64,000 nucleotides of DNA from Alphaproteobacteria bacterium (lineage in GTDB: Bacteria; Pseudomonadota; Alphaproteobacteria; GCA-016699305). Below the pieces are notes generated by a model that did no database searches, was not told the DNA's origin, and saw only the letters and a list, made by a program, of their open reading frames with translations. A program made the position numbers and the translations under genes. Of this stretch, positions 49,024 to 58,290 are shown in pieces (the first letter of the stretch is position 1; every line of letters starts with the position of its first letter). The DNA lies in NCBI GenBank assembly GCA_016699305.1, contig CP064970.1, positions 1,996,776 through 2,060,775 of the forward strand. Reading direction: 5' to 3'.

Positions 49024-49652
49024 TGTGTGTCCCATGCTTCAGAAAAATCTCGGTCTGAAAATAGCTCAGCTAATCCGCCGATCTGCTTCAAACGAAGTAC
49101 TTCGTCCGTATCCATCCCCAGTTCTTTGGCGATCCGCTTGTCGTCCCAATTGCGCTTGGATAGTTCTATGACTATGTCCGACATGGCTGAAACCATATGC
49201 CGCCCGCGCGCGCGGTTATGGCGGATTGTAGCGGCGATCCGATCTGATCTGGACGTACGGTCAGTATTCACTGTAGTGACCGGCAGATAGCCGTGCAGCC
49301 GATCCCGTATATCTAAAGTCTCGCGTCCGACGCGATTCCGATGAAACCCGTCGATCACTGTACGGGAATCATCGGAATCTGCATAGGTGACAATTGGCTG
49401 CGTATATCCATCCTCGCGCACTGAATGCTCCAAGAGGCGCATTTCTGGGGGGGCCACCTTGTTCGGATTGTAATCGTTCGCTTCGATTTCCTCAGCTTTA
49501 ACCCAAAGGATTAGGTCGACTGGCTCCTGAGAAAATGGGCTGACCAAATGTAGTTCTGTGCGCACGCGGTTGAGTTCAGCAACCCGCTGGTCAAGTGGCA
49601 GTACAGAGATGGCCTCGACCAAAGCCGCGCTCAATGCTGCTATATCCCCCAT
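49020..49652 (-). CDS. IbrB-like ParB/sulfiredoxin-fold protein
   Basis: The 210-residue protein has a ParB-like nuclease domain at about 45-160: VKAEEIEANDYNPNKVAPPEMRLLEHSVREDGYTQPIVTY, the signature VIDGFHRNRVGRE, and TIRHNRARGRHMV. A HTH-like C-terminal part follows (WDDKRIAKELGMDTDEVLRLKQIGGL). It pairs with the PAPS-reductase-family gene just upstream, as in the ibrAB pairs of enterobacterial prophages. It overlaps that gene by 13 bp. Confidence 0.75.
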   Translation of the reverse strand: MGDIAALSAALVEAISVLPLDQRVAELNRVRTELHLVSPFSQEPVDLILWVKAEEIEANDYNPNKVAPPEMRLLEHSVREDGYTQPIVTYADSDDSRTVIDGFHRNRVGRETLDIRDRLHGYLPVTTVNTDRTSRSDRIAATIRHNRARGRHMVSAMSDIVIELSKRNWDDKRIAKELGMDTDEVLRLKQIGGLAELFSDRDFSEAWDTQ

Positions 49653-50836
49653 CGTAACCTCCTATTCTTCATGACACTGAGATAGCGTTCATACGACTCG
49701 CTCTTTGTTTGCGAGAAACTTAACCCCTTGCACCAATAGTCGTTTCTCAGAAGAGCCTTGCAGATGCGAGTCCAGCTTGGCTTTTTGCGATCATTCATCT
49801 CCCCTTCATCGGGGATGCCGCTCGGATAGCTGCGGTCCTCGTACCACTTGATGAAGACGGCAATTTTATTACGATAATGCTCTGCTGTATGCGCAGGCAT
49901 GGATGCTAGAAGTAACTCGGCAAAACTCTCCCATGTATGGCCGGGAGGTTTCTTGATTTTAGAAACCCCCGTGATATTGCCGCGCTCCTGCGCATAAAGA
50001 GCGCCGCTGTTGGCACCGTTGACGCGGGCTACGACTTTGCCCCATGTCTCGGGCTCAATGACCTGATATAACCACAACCCCTTACGTTGATCATCGCCAT
50101 AGGGCTGGCATATACGCATCTGATGGGGTGTCAGTCCAGCAAGATGCATTCGATCATAAAGCTTGTTATGGGGCATTCCTGTTCTCGCGTGGTAGGTCCA
50201 TAAATCCTCCGTCCGCCAATCGTAAATCGGGTATATGTTCCAGAGCGGCCCACCGCATGATGTCGTCCATGAGCGCCCCTCGAACCGCGTCTTGTCGATA
50301 ATGAGTGTGCGGAATCGATTAAGGCTCTCGTCAGCGCGAATGCCTACAAGGCAGGCAGTTGATTTCCCAGCGGCAAAATGGTGGCCAAAAGCTGGAACGA
50401 GTTCCTCGAACTCCATCTCGTGTCGAAACCAAGGATATGCTTCTGGGCTCTTAACAGATTGTGGGTGAGGCTCGCGTATCCATAAATCGCGGGCGGATGG
50501 GTCCCAGCAAGTCCATCGTGGTGTGTATTGCGAAACTGCATTACGGAGGATCAACGGCAACGCAATCCAATGGGGATCGACCAACTCTCGATAGAGGTCA
50601 TAGCATTCGGCGACATGCTCAATGGTCAAGCGATACTGAGCTTCAAGATCAACAAACAACAATCCAACCTTACGTCCCCGAATCCGAGCCTCATCCATCG
50701 CCAGATGCAGCATGACGGTTGAATCTTTCCCGCCAGAGAAACTAACGTAAATGCGCTCAAATGTGTCGAACGTCCAAGCGATTCTTTCTCGCGCCGCAGT
50801 CAGGACATCAACGCCGAGTCCTATTTTACGAGACAT
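49640..50836 (-). CDS. IbrA-like PAPS-reductase-family (DUF3440) protein
   Basis: The 398-residue protein has the PP-loop SFSGGKDSTVMLHLA in an adenine nucleotide alpha hydrolase domain. DLWIREPHPQS, LVGIRADESLNRFRT, NIYPIYDWRTEDLW and a DUF3440-type C-terminus complete the picture. IbrA/IbrB were first described as prophage-encoded regulators of immunoglobulin-binding surface proteins in E. coli. The chemistry is unproven; related PP-loop proteins act in sulfur transfer. Composition is AT-richer than the structural genes, fitting cargo. Confidence 0.78.
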   Translation of the reverse strand: MSRKIGLGVDVLTAARERIAWTFDTFERIYVSFSGGKDSTVMLHLAMDEARIRGRKVGLLFVDLEAQYRLTIEHVAECYDLYRELVDPHWIALPLILRNAVSQYTPRWTCWDPSARDLWIREPHPQSVKSPEAYPWFRHEMEFEELVPAFGHHFAAGKSTACLVGIRADESLNRFRTLIIDKTRFEGRSWTTSCGGPLWNIYPIYDWRTEDLWTYHARTGMPHNKLYDRMHLAGLTPHQMRICQPYGDDQRKGLWLYQVIEPETWGKVVARVNGANSGALYAQERGNITGVSKIKKPPGHTWESFAELLLASMPAHTAEHYRNKIAVFIKWYEDRSYPSGIPDEGEMNDRKKPSWTRICKALLRNDYWCKGLSFSQTKSESYERYLSVMKNRRLRWGI

Positions 50837-51567
50837 TGCTCAACCTCTTCTTTGGTGAGACGCTGTGGCTGACTATTGGTGATCCGGAGAAAATATCGCT
50901 CAGTGGAGTTCCATGACTGTGGTGAACTTACCTCGTAAATCGGTCCTTCTTCTAAGAAATAAGTGACATATATCCCGCGTGATCCAACGGAATTTGATCT
51001 ACAGTAATCCTTCGCGCCACTAACAAATACTCTTGCCCATCCGCCGCGGCCATCAGAGCCAAATATGCGTGCGACCCAGTTGCGGGATCGAAAGCCGACC
51101 ATGGGTCCAAGGGCTTTCATGTTGTCGCCAATTGCCTCAAGAGATATGGCAAATCGTGGCCGCCCCGTAATTACATTAAGGAATTGTGTTTGCAAAGGCC
51201 GCGGCTGTGCCATGGCGATCTGCCGTTCCCGTGCTCTCCGCTCGTCATTTTTAATTTGAGTAACGCTGGCTCTTTGAGCCTCGCGCAGTTCTGTTTCTTT
51301 TTCGGACTTCTCGTGCGCCAGAGCAGCAAGACGCTCAATTTCTGGGATGGCGCGGCGGATGGCATCGCCGGATGAGAAAGGATATCTCCAGCGCCTGTAT
51401 TCCGCCTCCCATTTGCTATTCGGCAACAAACGAAGGAGACGGCTGAGTGGCTCGCTATATCTGACGCTGACGAGGATGCCTAATTTGTCGTCCACACTGA
51501 TCCAACACGAATCAGGAAGTGGATCAAATACAAGGTCATCCCGGGCTCTTTCTTCGATAAATTTCAT
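50821..51567 (-). CDS. Uncharacterised protein with HARP-like N-terminal segment
   Basis: The 248-residue protein overlaps the IbrA-like gene by 16 bp. The N-terminal segment (LGILVSVRYSEPLSRLLRLLPNSKWEAEYRRWRYPFSSGDAIRRAIPEIERLA) matches the pattern of small domains in phage and SNF2-helicase proteins that read 'W-x-W.P' after a residue-rich LLP..KW. It is followed by a charged coiled coil (EKSEKETELREAQRASVTQIKNDERRARERQ) and a C-terminal beta-rich region. Role unknown. Low GC is consistent with cargo. Confidence 0.5.
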   Translation of the reverse strand: MKFIEERARDDLVFDPLPDSCWISVDDKLGILVSVRYSEPLSRLLRLLPNSKWEAEYRRWRYPFSSGDAIRRAIPEIERLAALAHEKSEKETELREAQRASVTQIKNDERRARERQIAMAQPRPLQTQFLNVITGRPRFAISLEAIGDNMKALGPMVGFRSRNWVARIFGSDGRGGWARVFVSGAKDYCRSNSVGSRGIYVTYFLEEGPIYEVSSPQSWNSTERYFLRITNSQPQRLTKEEVEQCLVK

Positions 51568-51578
51568 AGCTGCCCTCC

Positions 51579-51950
51579 CTATAGAGGGTAGCCGTTCGTC
51601 GCATAAGCTAATCGGCCTACATGCATTACATCCTCTAATCCAACGATAAATAGCTTGCAGCCGTTTGGGGGGATGTTACCCCAAACTATCGCTCCGCCAT
51701 CCGGCAGGCCTGTTACCCAGTTAGAGCCGTATGCCTCCTGCCCATCGCGACGCTGATCTCCACTGGTCATCCATTTTGGAGCAACAAAGGTATTGTCGTA
51801 TCTGTTGGACATATCTTTGATATATTTTTCTGATTCTCCCCATTCGCCATCGCAAAACTCTTGTGCTAATCCGCGCCAGTCGGGCGTTTTGTTTTTTATG
51901 GCTGTGTCTAGGCGATCTAGAATCGAATCGGCTGCGGCGTTGGTGGTCAT
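51579..51950 (-). CDS. Uncharacterised small protein, first gene of accessory operon
   Basis: The 123-residue acidic protein starts at ATG 51950, eight bases after GGAG (ATG 51956 is too close to it). WRGLAQEFCDGEWGESEKYIKDMSNRYDNTFVAPKW and a Gly-rich GLPDGGAIVWGNIPPNGCKLFIVG are visible, but no family is recognised. It leads the operon that ends with the AcrVA2-like gene. Confidence 0.55.
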   Translation of the reverse strand: MTTNAAADSILDRLDTAIKNKTPDWRGLAQEFCDGEWGESEKYIKDMSNRYDNTFVAPKWMTSGDQRRDGQEAYGSNWVTGLPDGGAIVWGNIPPNGCKLFIVGLEDVMHVGRLAYATNGYPL

Positions 51951-52020
51951 TGTCATATCTCCTCAAGAGATTTACTGGGTCCCGCCAGCGCGGACAGATC
52001 GTCACGATCCATAAGATAAT

Positions 52021-52049
52021 ATTAGCCGGATATAATTCGGACGGCAACG
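52021..52049 (-). promoter_or_regulatory. Candidate promoter of the accessory (acr candidate) operon
   Basis: Read leftward: TTGCCG (52049-52044), 17-bp spacer and TAATAT (52026-52021), about 70 bases before the first start codon. Confidence 0.45.
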
Positions 52050-52181
52050 CCTATTTATGGCCCATCTCGGACACTTTCTCATAAATCCGTACACGTAACA
52101 TATTGGCCGTTGAGATCGTGCTTGCGACTTGTAACATTTCGTGGCACAGTTTTGTCACGCTGGTCGAAGTGCCGGTGAAGA

Positions 52182-52204
52182 GGTCGCCCCGAGCGGCCTT
52201 TTTT
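52182..52204 (+). terminator. Rho-independent terminator in the gap before the late operon
   Basis: GGTCGC-CCCGA-GCGGCC followed by TTTTTT (52199-52204). An imperfect hairpin CGTGGCA/TGTCACG lies about 20 bases upstream. No gene is annotated upstream on this strand, so it may end a small RNA or the rightward early transcript. Confidence 0.55.
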
Positions 52205-52236
52205 ATTGAGATCATCCTAAAAGCTTGAGGATATTG

Positions 52237-52728
52237 ATGCCGCTGCGCTGCCTGACATCGCGGGTCGCGTGTGCCGATCTGCGCGCGGTGCGGCGTCCCA
52301 TGCAGACCGAAGCCGAGCGGCGGGAAGCGTGGGAGAAACGGACCAAGGCGGCGCGTGCGATCTATCACACGCCCGAATGGCGCCGGGCGCGGGACGCTTA
52401 TCTACGCGCCAACTATGCCTGTGTGGCGTGCGGCAAGGCCGCGAATACGGTGGATCATATCAAGCCGCATCGCGGCGACCCGGAACTCTTCTGGGATGCG
52501 CGTAACTGGCAGCCTATGTGCTTCCTGTGCCATCAGGCCAAGCGTGGGCGCGAGAGGGTGATGCCGACAGTCTGGCGGGGGGAGGGGGGCAGAAAGTCTA
52601 CCGCTCCTAATGCCCTGGACCGCACATCCATCCCACGCGCAGATTTTTTTTGCCCGGATTTAGGTGGGGAGATCGATGTTAAGCTCTCTGACAGATCGAC
52701 AGCGCCGCTTTGTGGATGCCTACCTTGA
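52237..52728 (+). CDS. HNH endonuclease
   Basis: The protein is 163 residues from ATG 52237 (SD GAGG). The HNH core is TPEWRRARDAYLRANYACVACGKAANTVDHIKPHRGDPELFWDARNWQPMCFLCHQAKRG, with CxxC pairs for zinc and the catalytic His in DHIKPH. HNH nucleases next to terminase assist DNA packaging in HK97-like phages. The C-terminal tail runs into the small terminase gene by about 50 bp. Confidence 0.88.
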   Translation: MPLRCLTSRVACADLRAVRRPMQTEAERREAWEKRTKAARAIYHTPEWRRARDAYLRANYACVACGKAANTVDHIKPHRGDPELFWDARNWQPMCFLCHQAKRGRERVMPTVWRGEGGRKSTAPNALDRTSIPRADFFCPDLGGEIDVKLSDRSTAPLCGCLP

Positions 52729-53230
52729 GAATCGCAATGGAAAACAGGCAGCTATCTCTGCTGGCTATAGCGCCGCGACAGCTGTGCATCAGGCCTCGCG
52801 CCTGTTAAGGTCTGTTAAGGTGGTCGCCGAGATGGAACGTCGCAGCGCTCTGGTACAATCGCGCAGCGGAGTCACACAAGATATGGTCCTGGCCGAACTG
52901 GCCAAGCTGGGTTTCTCCGATATCAGGCAAGTGGTGCGCTGGTGCCGGAACCAAAGCGACGACGGAGACATCAATCAGGTTTTTCTGGTCGACAGCGATC
53001 AGCTCAACGACGAGGCCGCCGCCGCCATTGCCGAAATCACTCAAGGCAAAGACGGTAGCCTGAAGGTGAAACTGCACGACAAGTTGGCGGCCTTGGTCAA
53101 AATCGGCCAGCACCTGGGAATGTTTCGTCCCGCATCGACCCCAGCCGATGACTTGGGTAAAAAAGAGCATGCCGATATCACCGCCCAGAATGCCGAGCAG
53201 GGTACGGAGTGGGCCGGACTGCTGAACTGA
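52676..53230 (+). CDS. Terminase small subunit
   Basis: The protein is 184 residues from ATG 52676. LTDRQRRFVDAYLENRNGKQAAISAGYSAATAVHQASRLLRSVKVVAEMERR is the Terminase_2 small-subunit DNA-binding HTH. The central helical region (VLAELAKLGFSDIRQVVRW) probably mediates ring assembly. It recognises the packaging site. Its stop overlaps the large-subunit start (TGATG). Confidence 0.88.
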   Translation: MLSSLTDRQRRFVDAYLENRNGKQAAISAGYSAATAVHQASRLLRSVKVVAEMERRSALVQSRSGVTQDMVLAELAKLGFSDIRQVVRWCRNQSDDGDINQVFLVDSDQLNDEAAAAIAEITQGKDGSLKVKLHDKLAALVKIGQHLGMFRPASTPADDLGKKEHADITAQNAEQGTEWAGLLN

Positions 53231-54891
53231 TGGCTTGGGATTTATCATGTCCGGACTGGGCGGATCGTCTCCGCTCGGGTCGGTCCCTACTGCCAAATTT
53301 ACCGCTGAATATGGCCGAAGCCGAACGCGGCGTACAAATCTTCAACCGTCTGCGTCTACCCGATGTTCCGGGCCAACCTATGCTGCGCGATGCGGGCGGC
53401 GAGTGGTTCCGCGATATGGTCCGCGCCCTTTATGGATCGTGGGACGCATCATCGAGGACACGGCATATCCGTGAAATCTTCTGCCTAGTTCCCAAGAAGA
53501 ATTCCAAAACCACCGGCAGCGCAGGGATTATGGTAACGGCGTTGCTTCACAATACCCGCCCGCGCGCCGAGTTACTTCTGATCGCTCCAACGATTGAGAT
53601 CGCCAGCCTGGCTTATAGTCAGGCTCTGGGGATGATCGAAGCCGATCCGGTTCTGAAAGCCAAGTGTCATATACAGGATCACAAAAAACAGATCACCTAC
53701 CGCACGACCGGCGCGTTTCTGAAAATCAAGAGCTTCGATCCAAAGGTTATCACAGGCTCCAAACCTGTCGGCATCCTGTTGGACGAATTGCACGTCATCG
53801 CAGCTTATCCCAATGCCGACAGGGTAATCGGCCAGTTGCGCGGAGGCTTGATCTCGCAGCCTGAGGGATTCCTTATTAGCGTCACCACGCAAAGCGAAAG
53901 ACCGCCTTCGGGTGTCTTTGCGGCGGAACTGGCGAAGGCGCGCGCGGTGCGGGATGGACGGCTTCACGGAATTCCCCTGCTGCCGATCCTGTATGAGTTC
54001 CCTGAGGGGATCGATTGGCGCAACCCGGCCAATTGGTGGATGGTCACGCCCAACAATGGAAAGTCGATATCGGTCGAACGCTTGATCCCAGATTACGAGG
54101 CCGCCGTTGCGGCTGGTGAGGCGGAGCTTCGCCGCTGGGCGTCGCAACATTTGAATGTTGAGATTGGTCTGGCCCTGCAGTCCGACCGCTGGGCGGGTGC
54201 AGATTACTGGGAAGGCTGCTCACTCGAGGGTTTGACACTAGAGGAGCTGATTGAACGCTCGGATGTCATCACCATCGGCATTGATGGCGGCGGCCTGGAC
54301 GATCTGTTGGCTATCTGCGTGTGTGGCCGCGACAAGAACACGCGAGACTGGCTGCTGTGGACGCGCGCCTTCGCACATCCCTCGGTGCTGGAGCGCCGTA
54401 AGTCCGAAGCCGCGCGCCTACACGACTTTGCAAGAGATGGCGATCTGATCTTGGTTGAGCGTCTGGGAGATGACATCGCGCAGATCGCCGATATCGTCGA
54501 GCAAGTCAAAGAAAGCAGTAAAATGGACAGGGTCGGCCTTGATCCTGCTGGGATCGGCGCGATTGTGGACGCGCTGGACGAACGCGGTGTGAACGGCGAC
54601 AAGATCGTCGGCATCCCCCAGGGCTGGAAACTGACCGGAGCTATCAAGACGCTCGAACGCAAATTGGCGGACGGCACGGCCTGGCACGCCGGGCAAAGGA
54701 TCATGGCCTGGGCTGTTGGCAATGCCAAAGTCGAACCGCGCGGAAACGCGATTATCATCACCAAGCAGGCAGCCGGGGTGGCCAAGATCGACCCGTTGAT
54801 GGCGGCGTTCAATGCCGCCGCGTTGATGGGGCTTAACCCGGAAGTGCAAGGCCCATCAGTCTATGAAACGCGCGGCATCGTTATGGTCTAG
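53230..54891 (+). CDS. Terminase large subunit
   Basis: The packaging ATPase-nuclease is 553 residues from ATG 53230. The ATPase part shows VPKKNSKTTGSAGIMVTALL as the Walker A-like loop and VGILLDELHVIAAYPN as Walker B. The nuclease part begins VITIGIDGGGLDDLLAICVCG, with further acidic residues in RVGLDPAGIGAIVDALD. The family is Terminase_1/HK97-like. It appears complete. Confidence 0.93.
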   Translation: MAWDLSCPDWADRLRSGRSLLPNLPLNMAEAERGVQIFNRLRLPDVPGQPMLRDAGGEWFRDMVRALYGSWDASSRTRHIREIFCLVPKKNSKTTGSAGIMVTALLHNTRPRAELLLIAPTIEIASLAYSQALGMIEADPVLKAKCHIQDHKKQITYRTTGAFLKIKSFDPKVITGSKPVGILLDELHVIAAYPNADRVIGQLRGGLISQPEGFLISVTTQSERPPSGVFAAELAKARAVRDGRLHGIPLLPILYEFPEGIDWRNPANWWMVTPNNGKSISVERLIPDYEAAVAAGEAELRRWASQHLNVEIGLALQSDRWAGADYWEGCSLEGLTLEELIERSDVITIGIDGGGLDDLLAICVCGRDKNTRDWLLWTRAFAHPSVLERRKSEAARLHDFARDGDLILVERLGDDIAQIADIVEQVKESSKMDRVGLDPAGIGAIVDALDERGVNGDKIVGIPQGWKLTGAIKTLERKLADGTAWHAGQRIMAWAVGNAKVEPRGNAIIITKQAAGVAKIDPLMAAFNAAALMGLNPEVQGPSVYETRGIVMV

Positions 54892-54906
54892 GGGAGAGAG
54901 CAACAT

Positions 54907-56166
54907 ATGAGTCTGCTTTCCCGGATCGGTGCTGCGCTTGCCGGTCTCCAGCATAAGAATGTCCAAGCATCGGCGGGAGCCACATTCACAAGTTTGTACG
55001 ATCCCGATCTGCTGGAGTATCTGCGCGGTGGATCGCAAACCGCTTCCGGCGTTTATGTCACAGCGCTTTCCGCGCTACATAACACGGCGGTCTTTCGCTG
55101 CGTGGACCTGATTTCTTCAGCCATCGGCATGTTGCCGCTGCATCTTTACGAGGACGACGACCAAAGCCGCAAGGCAATCGAGCACCCACTCTACGACCTC
55201 CTCTATGCCGAGCCGAACGACTGGCAGTCGGCCATGGAGTTTCGGTCCTTGATGCAGATGCGCGCCCTGGTGCATGGCAACGCTTATGCCATGATTGTCC
55301 GGTCGCGGGGGCGTGTGTCAGCCCTGATACCGATCGATCCTGAGCGCGTTCAGCCCGAACAACAGGCGAATTGGAGCATTGTCTATCACTACACCCGGTC
55401 AGATGGACGGGTCATCGATCTGCCCGCCTCCGATGTTTTTCATCTGCGTGGCCTGTCTTATGACGGCATCCTTGGCCTATCACGTACCAAGCTGGCGCGT
55501 GAGGCCATTGGCCTTGCGCTCCAAGCAGAGACCGCCGCCGCCCGGCTATTTAGTAACGGCATGATGGTCGGGGGTGCGTTGACGCATCCCCATAAATTGT
55601 CGCCCGAAGCGCAGGCCCTTCTGCGCCAGTCGATGGAGGACAGGTTCGCCGGGGCCGAAAACGCCCATAAGTGGATGATTTTGGAAGAGGGGATGAAGCC
55701 CGAGAGGTTCTCGACGACCTCAGCCGAAGCGCAGCACATCGAAAACCGGCGGCATCAGATTGAGGAGATCGCGCGCGTCTTTGGTGTCCCCCGCCCCCTG
55801 CTGATGATGGACGATACCAGTTGGGGATCGGGCATCGAGCAGCTCGGGATTTACTTCGTCCAGCACGCGCTACAGCCCTGGTTCACTGCCTGGGAACAGA
55901 CCATCCGCCGCAGTCTGCTGACTTCTACGGAAAAGCGCGTTTACAAGGCCAAGTTCAACGAACGCGGCCTACTGCGTGGGACACTGGCAGACCAGGCCAC
56001 CTTCTTTGCCCAGGCGTTGGGTTCCGGTGGTCATCGGCCATGGATGACGCCCAATGAAATACGAGGCCTGCAGGAAATGGGCCGTAGAGATGATCCTGGG
56101 GCCGACAGCATGGACCCAGTTTCCCAACCCAAACCAGCCACATCTCAAGAGGCCACTGCCCCATGA
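54907..56166 (+). CDS. Portal protein (HK97-type)
   Basis: The 419-residue protein has VSALHNTAVFRCVDLISSAIGMLPLHLY-like order (ALSALHNTAVFRCVDLI), PNDWQSAMEFRSLMQMRALVHGNAYAMI, VFHLRGLSYDGILGLSRTKLAREAIGLALQAE and RVFGVPRPLLMMDDTSWGSGIEQLGIYFV. All are hallmarks of HK97 family portals. It forms the dodecameric DNA channel. It follows terminase by 15 bp and overlaps the protease gene (ATGA). Confidence 0.94.
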   Translation: MSLLSRIGAALAGLQHKNVQASAGATFTSLYDPDLLEYLRGGSQTASGVYVTALSALHNTAVFRCVDLISSAIGMLPLHLYEDDDQSRKAIEHPLYDLLYAEPNDWQSAMEFRSLMQMRALVHGNAYAMIVRSRGRVSALIPIDPERVQPEQQANWSIVYHYTRSDGRVIDLPASDVFHLRGLSYDGILGLSRTKLAREAIGLALQAETAAARLFSNGMMVGGALTHPHKLSPEAQALLRQSMEDRFAGAENAHKWMILEEGMKPERFSTTSAEAQHIENRRHQIEEIARVFGVPRPLLMMDDTSWGSGIEQLGIYFVQHALQPWFTAWEQTIRRSLLTSTEKRVYKAKFNERGLLRGTLADQATFFAQALGSGGHRPWMTPNEIRGLQEMGRRDDPGADSMDPVSQPKPATSQEATAP

Positions 56167-57017
56167 GCCGCCGTTCCCTACCATCTTTCCAGGCCTTTGA
56201 GCGCCCCAAAGGCTATAGCTGGGACGTTCCCACGCATGTGCTGTCGCGCTGGCAGCCCTGCGCCGCCGCGCCCGATGATGGCGGAATCTCGATCTATGAC
56301 GTGATCGGCCAAGACCCATGGACAGGCGAGGGATTCACGGCCAAGCGCTGCGCCGCCGCCTTACGCGCCATCGGTGATCGTCCGGTAACGGTGCGGATCA
56401 ACAGCTTCGGCGGAGATTTCTTCGAAGGCGTGGCGATCTACAATCTGCTGCGTGAGCATCCCAGTGATATTACCGTGCGCGTGATGGGGTTAGCAGCTTC
56501 CGCTGCCTCTGTCATCGCCATGGCGGGCGACAGAATTGAGATAGGCCAAGGCGCTTTTATCATGATCCACAACGCCTGGTCTCTGGCGATTGGGAACCGC
56601 CATGACATGCGCGATCTGGCCGCCACTCTGGAGCTATTCGATAAATCCATGGCCGAGGTCTATGCCGCACGCACCGGTGATGACCTTACGAATATTACCG
56701 CCATGATGGATGCCGAGACCTGGCTGACGACTTCTGACGCCGTAGCCAAAGGTTTTGCCGATGATGTCATTGAGTCCCAGGCATCGGTCGATGCGCGTGC
56801 ATCAGCGCGCGCCGATCTTGCCGCTCGGCACAAGATCGATCTTATCCTCGCGCAGGCCGGTCTGCCTCGTTCGCAGCGCCGCCAACTGATGCGCGACGCA
56901 AATTCCGGCATGCCTGGCGCTGCCGATCCCGCCATGCCTTGCGCTGGCAATGCCCTGGCCGATGCGATCACGCAGGCCATATCCACCCTTCGCTCAAAGG
57001 AGAGCCTATATGTCTGA
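56163..57017 (+). CDS. Prohead protease, ClpP/S14-like
   Basis: The 284-residue ClpP-like protein has RINSFGGDFFEGVAIYNLLR, the nucleophile region MGLAASAASVIAMAGD with catalytic Ser, and FIMIHNAWSLAIGN with the His. It matures the prohead by cleaving the capsid's N-terminal scaffold. The last 80 residues form an Ala-rich tail. It overlaps the capsid gene start by 8 bp. Confidence 0.92.
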   Translation: MSRRSLPSFQAFERPKGYSWDVPTHVLSRWQPCAAAPDDGGISIYDVIGQDPWTGEGFTAKRCAAALRAIGDRPVTVRINSFGGDFFEGVAIYNLLREHPSDITVRVMGLAASAASVIAMAGDRIEIGQGAFIMIHNAWSLAIGNRHDMRDLAATLELFDKSMAEVYAARTGDDLTNITAMMDAETWLTTSDAVAKGFADDVIESQASVDARASARADLAARHKIDLILAQAGLPRSQRRQLMRDANSGMPGAADPAMPCAGNALADAITQAISTLRSKESLYV

Positions 57018-58221
57018 CCCCGTTGAATTGCTGAACCAATTGAACGCCGCATTCGAGGCGTTCAAAACCGAGAACAGCGCCGCCCAAGCCGACCTGCGTA
57101 AGGGGCTTGACGTGGTCCGAACCGAGAAAGTGGATCGGATCAATGCCGAAATCAGCGCCTTGCAAAAAGAGCTGGATCGCGTGAATACGGCTATCGCCAC
57201 GCAGCGTCTGGGAACTCCCGGCGGCGCAGCGCTGGACCCTGCCCAGGCGGCGCATCAAAAAGCCTTTAACCAGTGGTTCCGGAAAGGTGAAGGGGAAGCG
57301 GAGCTGCGCGATATGCAAGTCTCCGCTAAGCTGGTCACCGGTTCTGATCCCGATGGCGGTTATGTTGTTCCCGAACAAATGGAAAAGGCTATCGACCGCG
57401 TTCTGACCACGGTATCAGCTATGCGTGGCCTGGCCACGGTCATGTCAATTAGCGCGCCCATTTACAGGAAACTCATTAACCAAAGCGGGGCCACTGCCGG
57501 ATGGGTAGCCGAGGAAGAGTCTCGCCCCGAAACCGTTACGCCCAGACTGTCGGCGTTGGAATTCGGCGTTGCCGAACTCTATGCCCAGCCGGGGGCCACC
57601 ACCGTTGCGCTGGACGATGCAAGCATGAATCTCGAGCAATGGCTGGCTAACGAAGTGTCTACGGTCTTTGCCGAAAAAGAAGGGGCCGCTTTTATCTCCG
57701 GCACCGGTGTCAAGCAACCACGTGGCCTCTTGTCCTATCCGACCGTGGCCAATAGCAGCTATAGCTGGGGCAGCCTTGGTTTTACCATCACCGGCGCGGC
57801 GGCGGCGTTCGCCAGTTCCGCTCCTGCCGATGCTCTGATTGATCTCTACCATTCCCTGAAGCAGGGGTACCGTTCAGGCGCGGCTTGGTTGATGTCGGAT
57901 GTTGTCCTGGCAGCCATTCGCAAAATGAAGGACGGTCAAGGAAACTACTTGTGGGCACCACCCACAATGGCCGATGCGCCCAGCACGATCTTGGGCAAGC
58001 CTGTCTATACGGATGACAACATGCCGTCGCAGGGGGCGAACGCTTTCCCAGTTATTTTGGCGGACTTCAAGCGATCCTATTTGATCTTGGATCGCGTGGG
58101 AATCCGGGTGCTGCGCGACCCATTCACCTCGAAGCCGAATGTGCTGTTTTACACGACCAAGCGTGTCGGCGGCGGTATCCAGAACTTCGAGGCGATCAAG
58201 CTTCTGAAGTGCTCGACCTAA
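57010..58221 (+). CDS. Major capsid protein (HK97 fold)
   Basis: The protein is 403 residues from ATG 57010. Residues 1-100 are a coiled-coil delta domain (QADLRKGLDVVRTEKVDRINAEISALQKELDRVN), to be removed by the protease. The HK97 body begins near TGSDPDGGYVVPEQMEKAI and includes GWVAEEESRPET, AFISGTGVKQPRGLLSY, LMSDVVLAAIRKMKDGQGNYLW and the E-loop/P-domain elements. The earlier in-frame ATG at 56950 lies in the protease gene and is rejected. Confidence 0.95.
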   Translation: MSDPVELLNQLNAAFEAFKTENSAAQADLRKGLDVVRTEKVDRINAEISALQKELDRVNTAIATQRLGTPGGAALDPAQAAHQKAFNQWFRKGEGEAELRDMQVSAKLVTGSDPDGGYVVPEQMEKAIDRVLTTVSAMRGLATVMSISAPIYRKLINQSGATAGWVAEEESRPETVTPRLSALEFGVAELYAQPGATTVALDDASMNLEQWLANEVSTVFAEKEGAAFISGTGVKQPRGLLSYPTVANSSYSWGSLGFTITGAAAAFASSAPADALIDLYHSLKQGYRSGAAWLMSDVVLAAIRKMKDGQGNYLWAPPTMADAPSTILGKPVYTDDNMPSQGANAFPVILADFKRSYLILDRVGIRVLRDPFTSKPNVLFYTTKRVGGGIQNFEAIKLLKCST

Positions 58222-58290
58222 TCGCCATCTTATGGGGAGGCCCATGGGTCTCCCCACCCATGATCATCCACCATTCATAGGGAGCGTTCC

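Noticed and set aside
52033..52038. Perfect TATAAT on the plus strand as late promoter
   Set aside because: No acceptable -35 at 15-19 bp and no extended -10; it overlaps the better leftward promoter.
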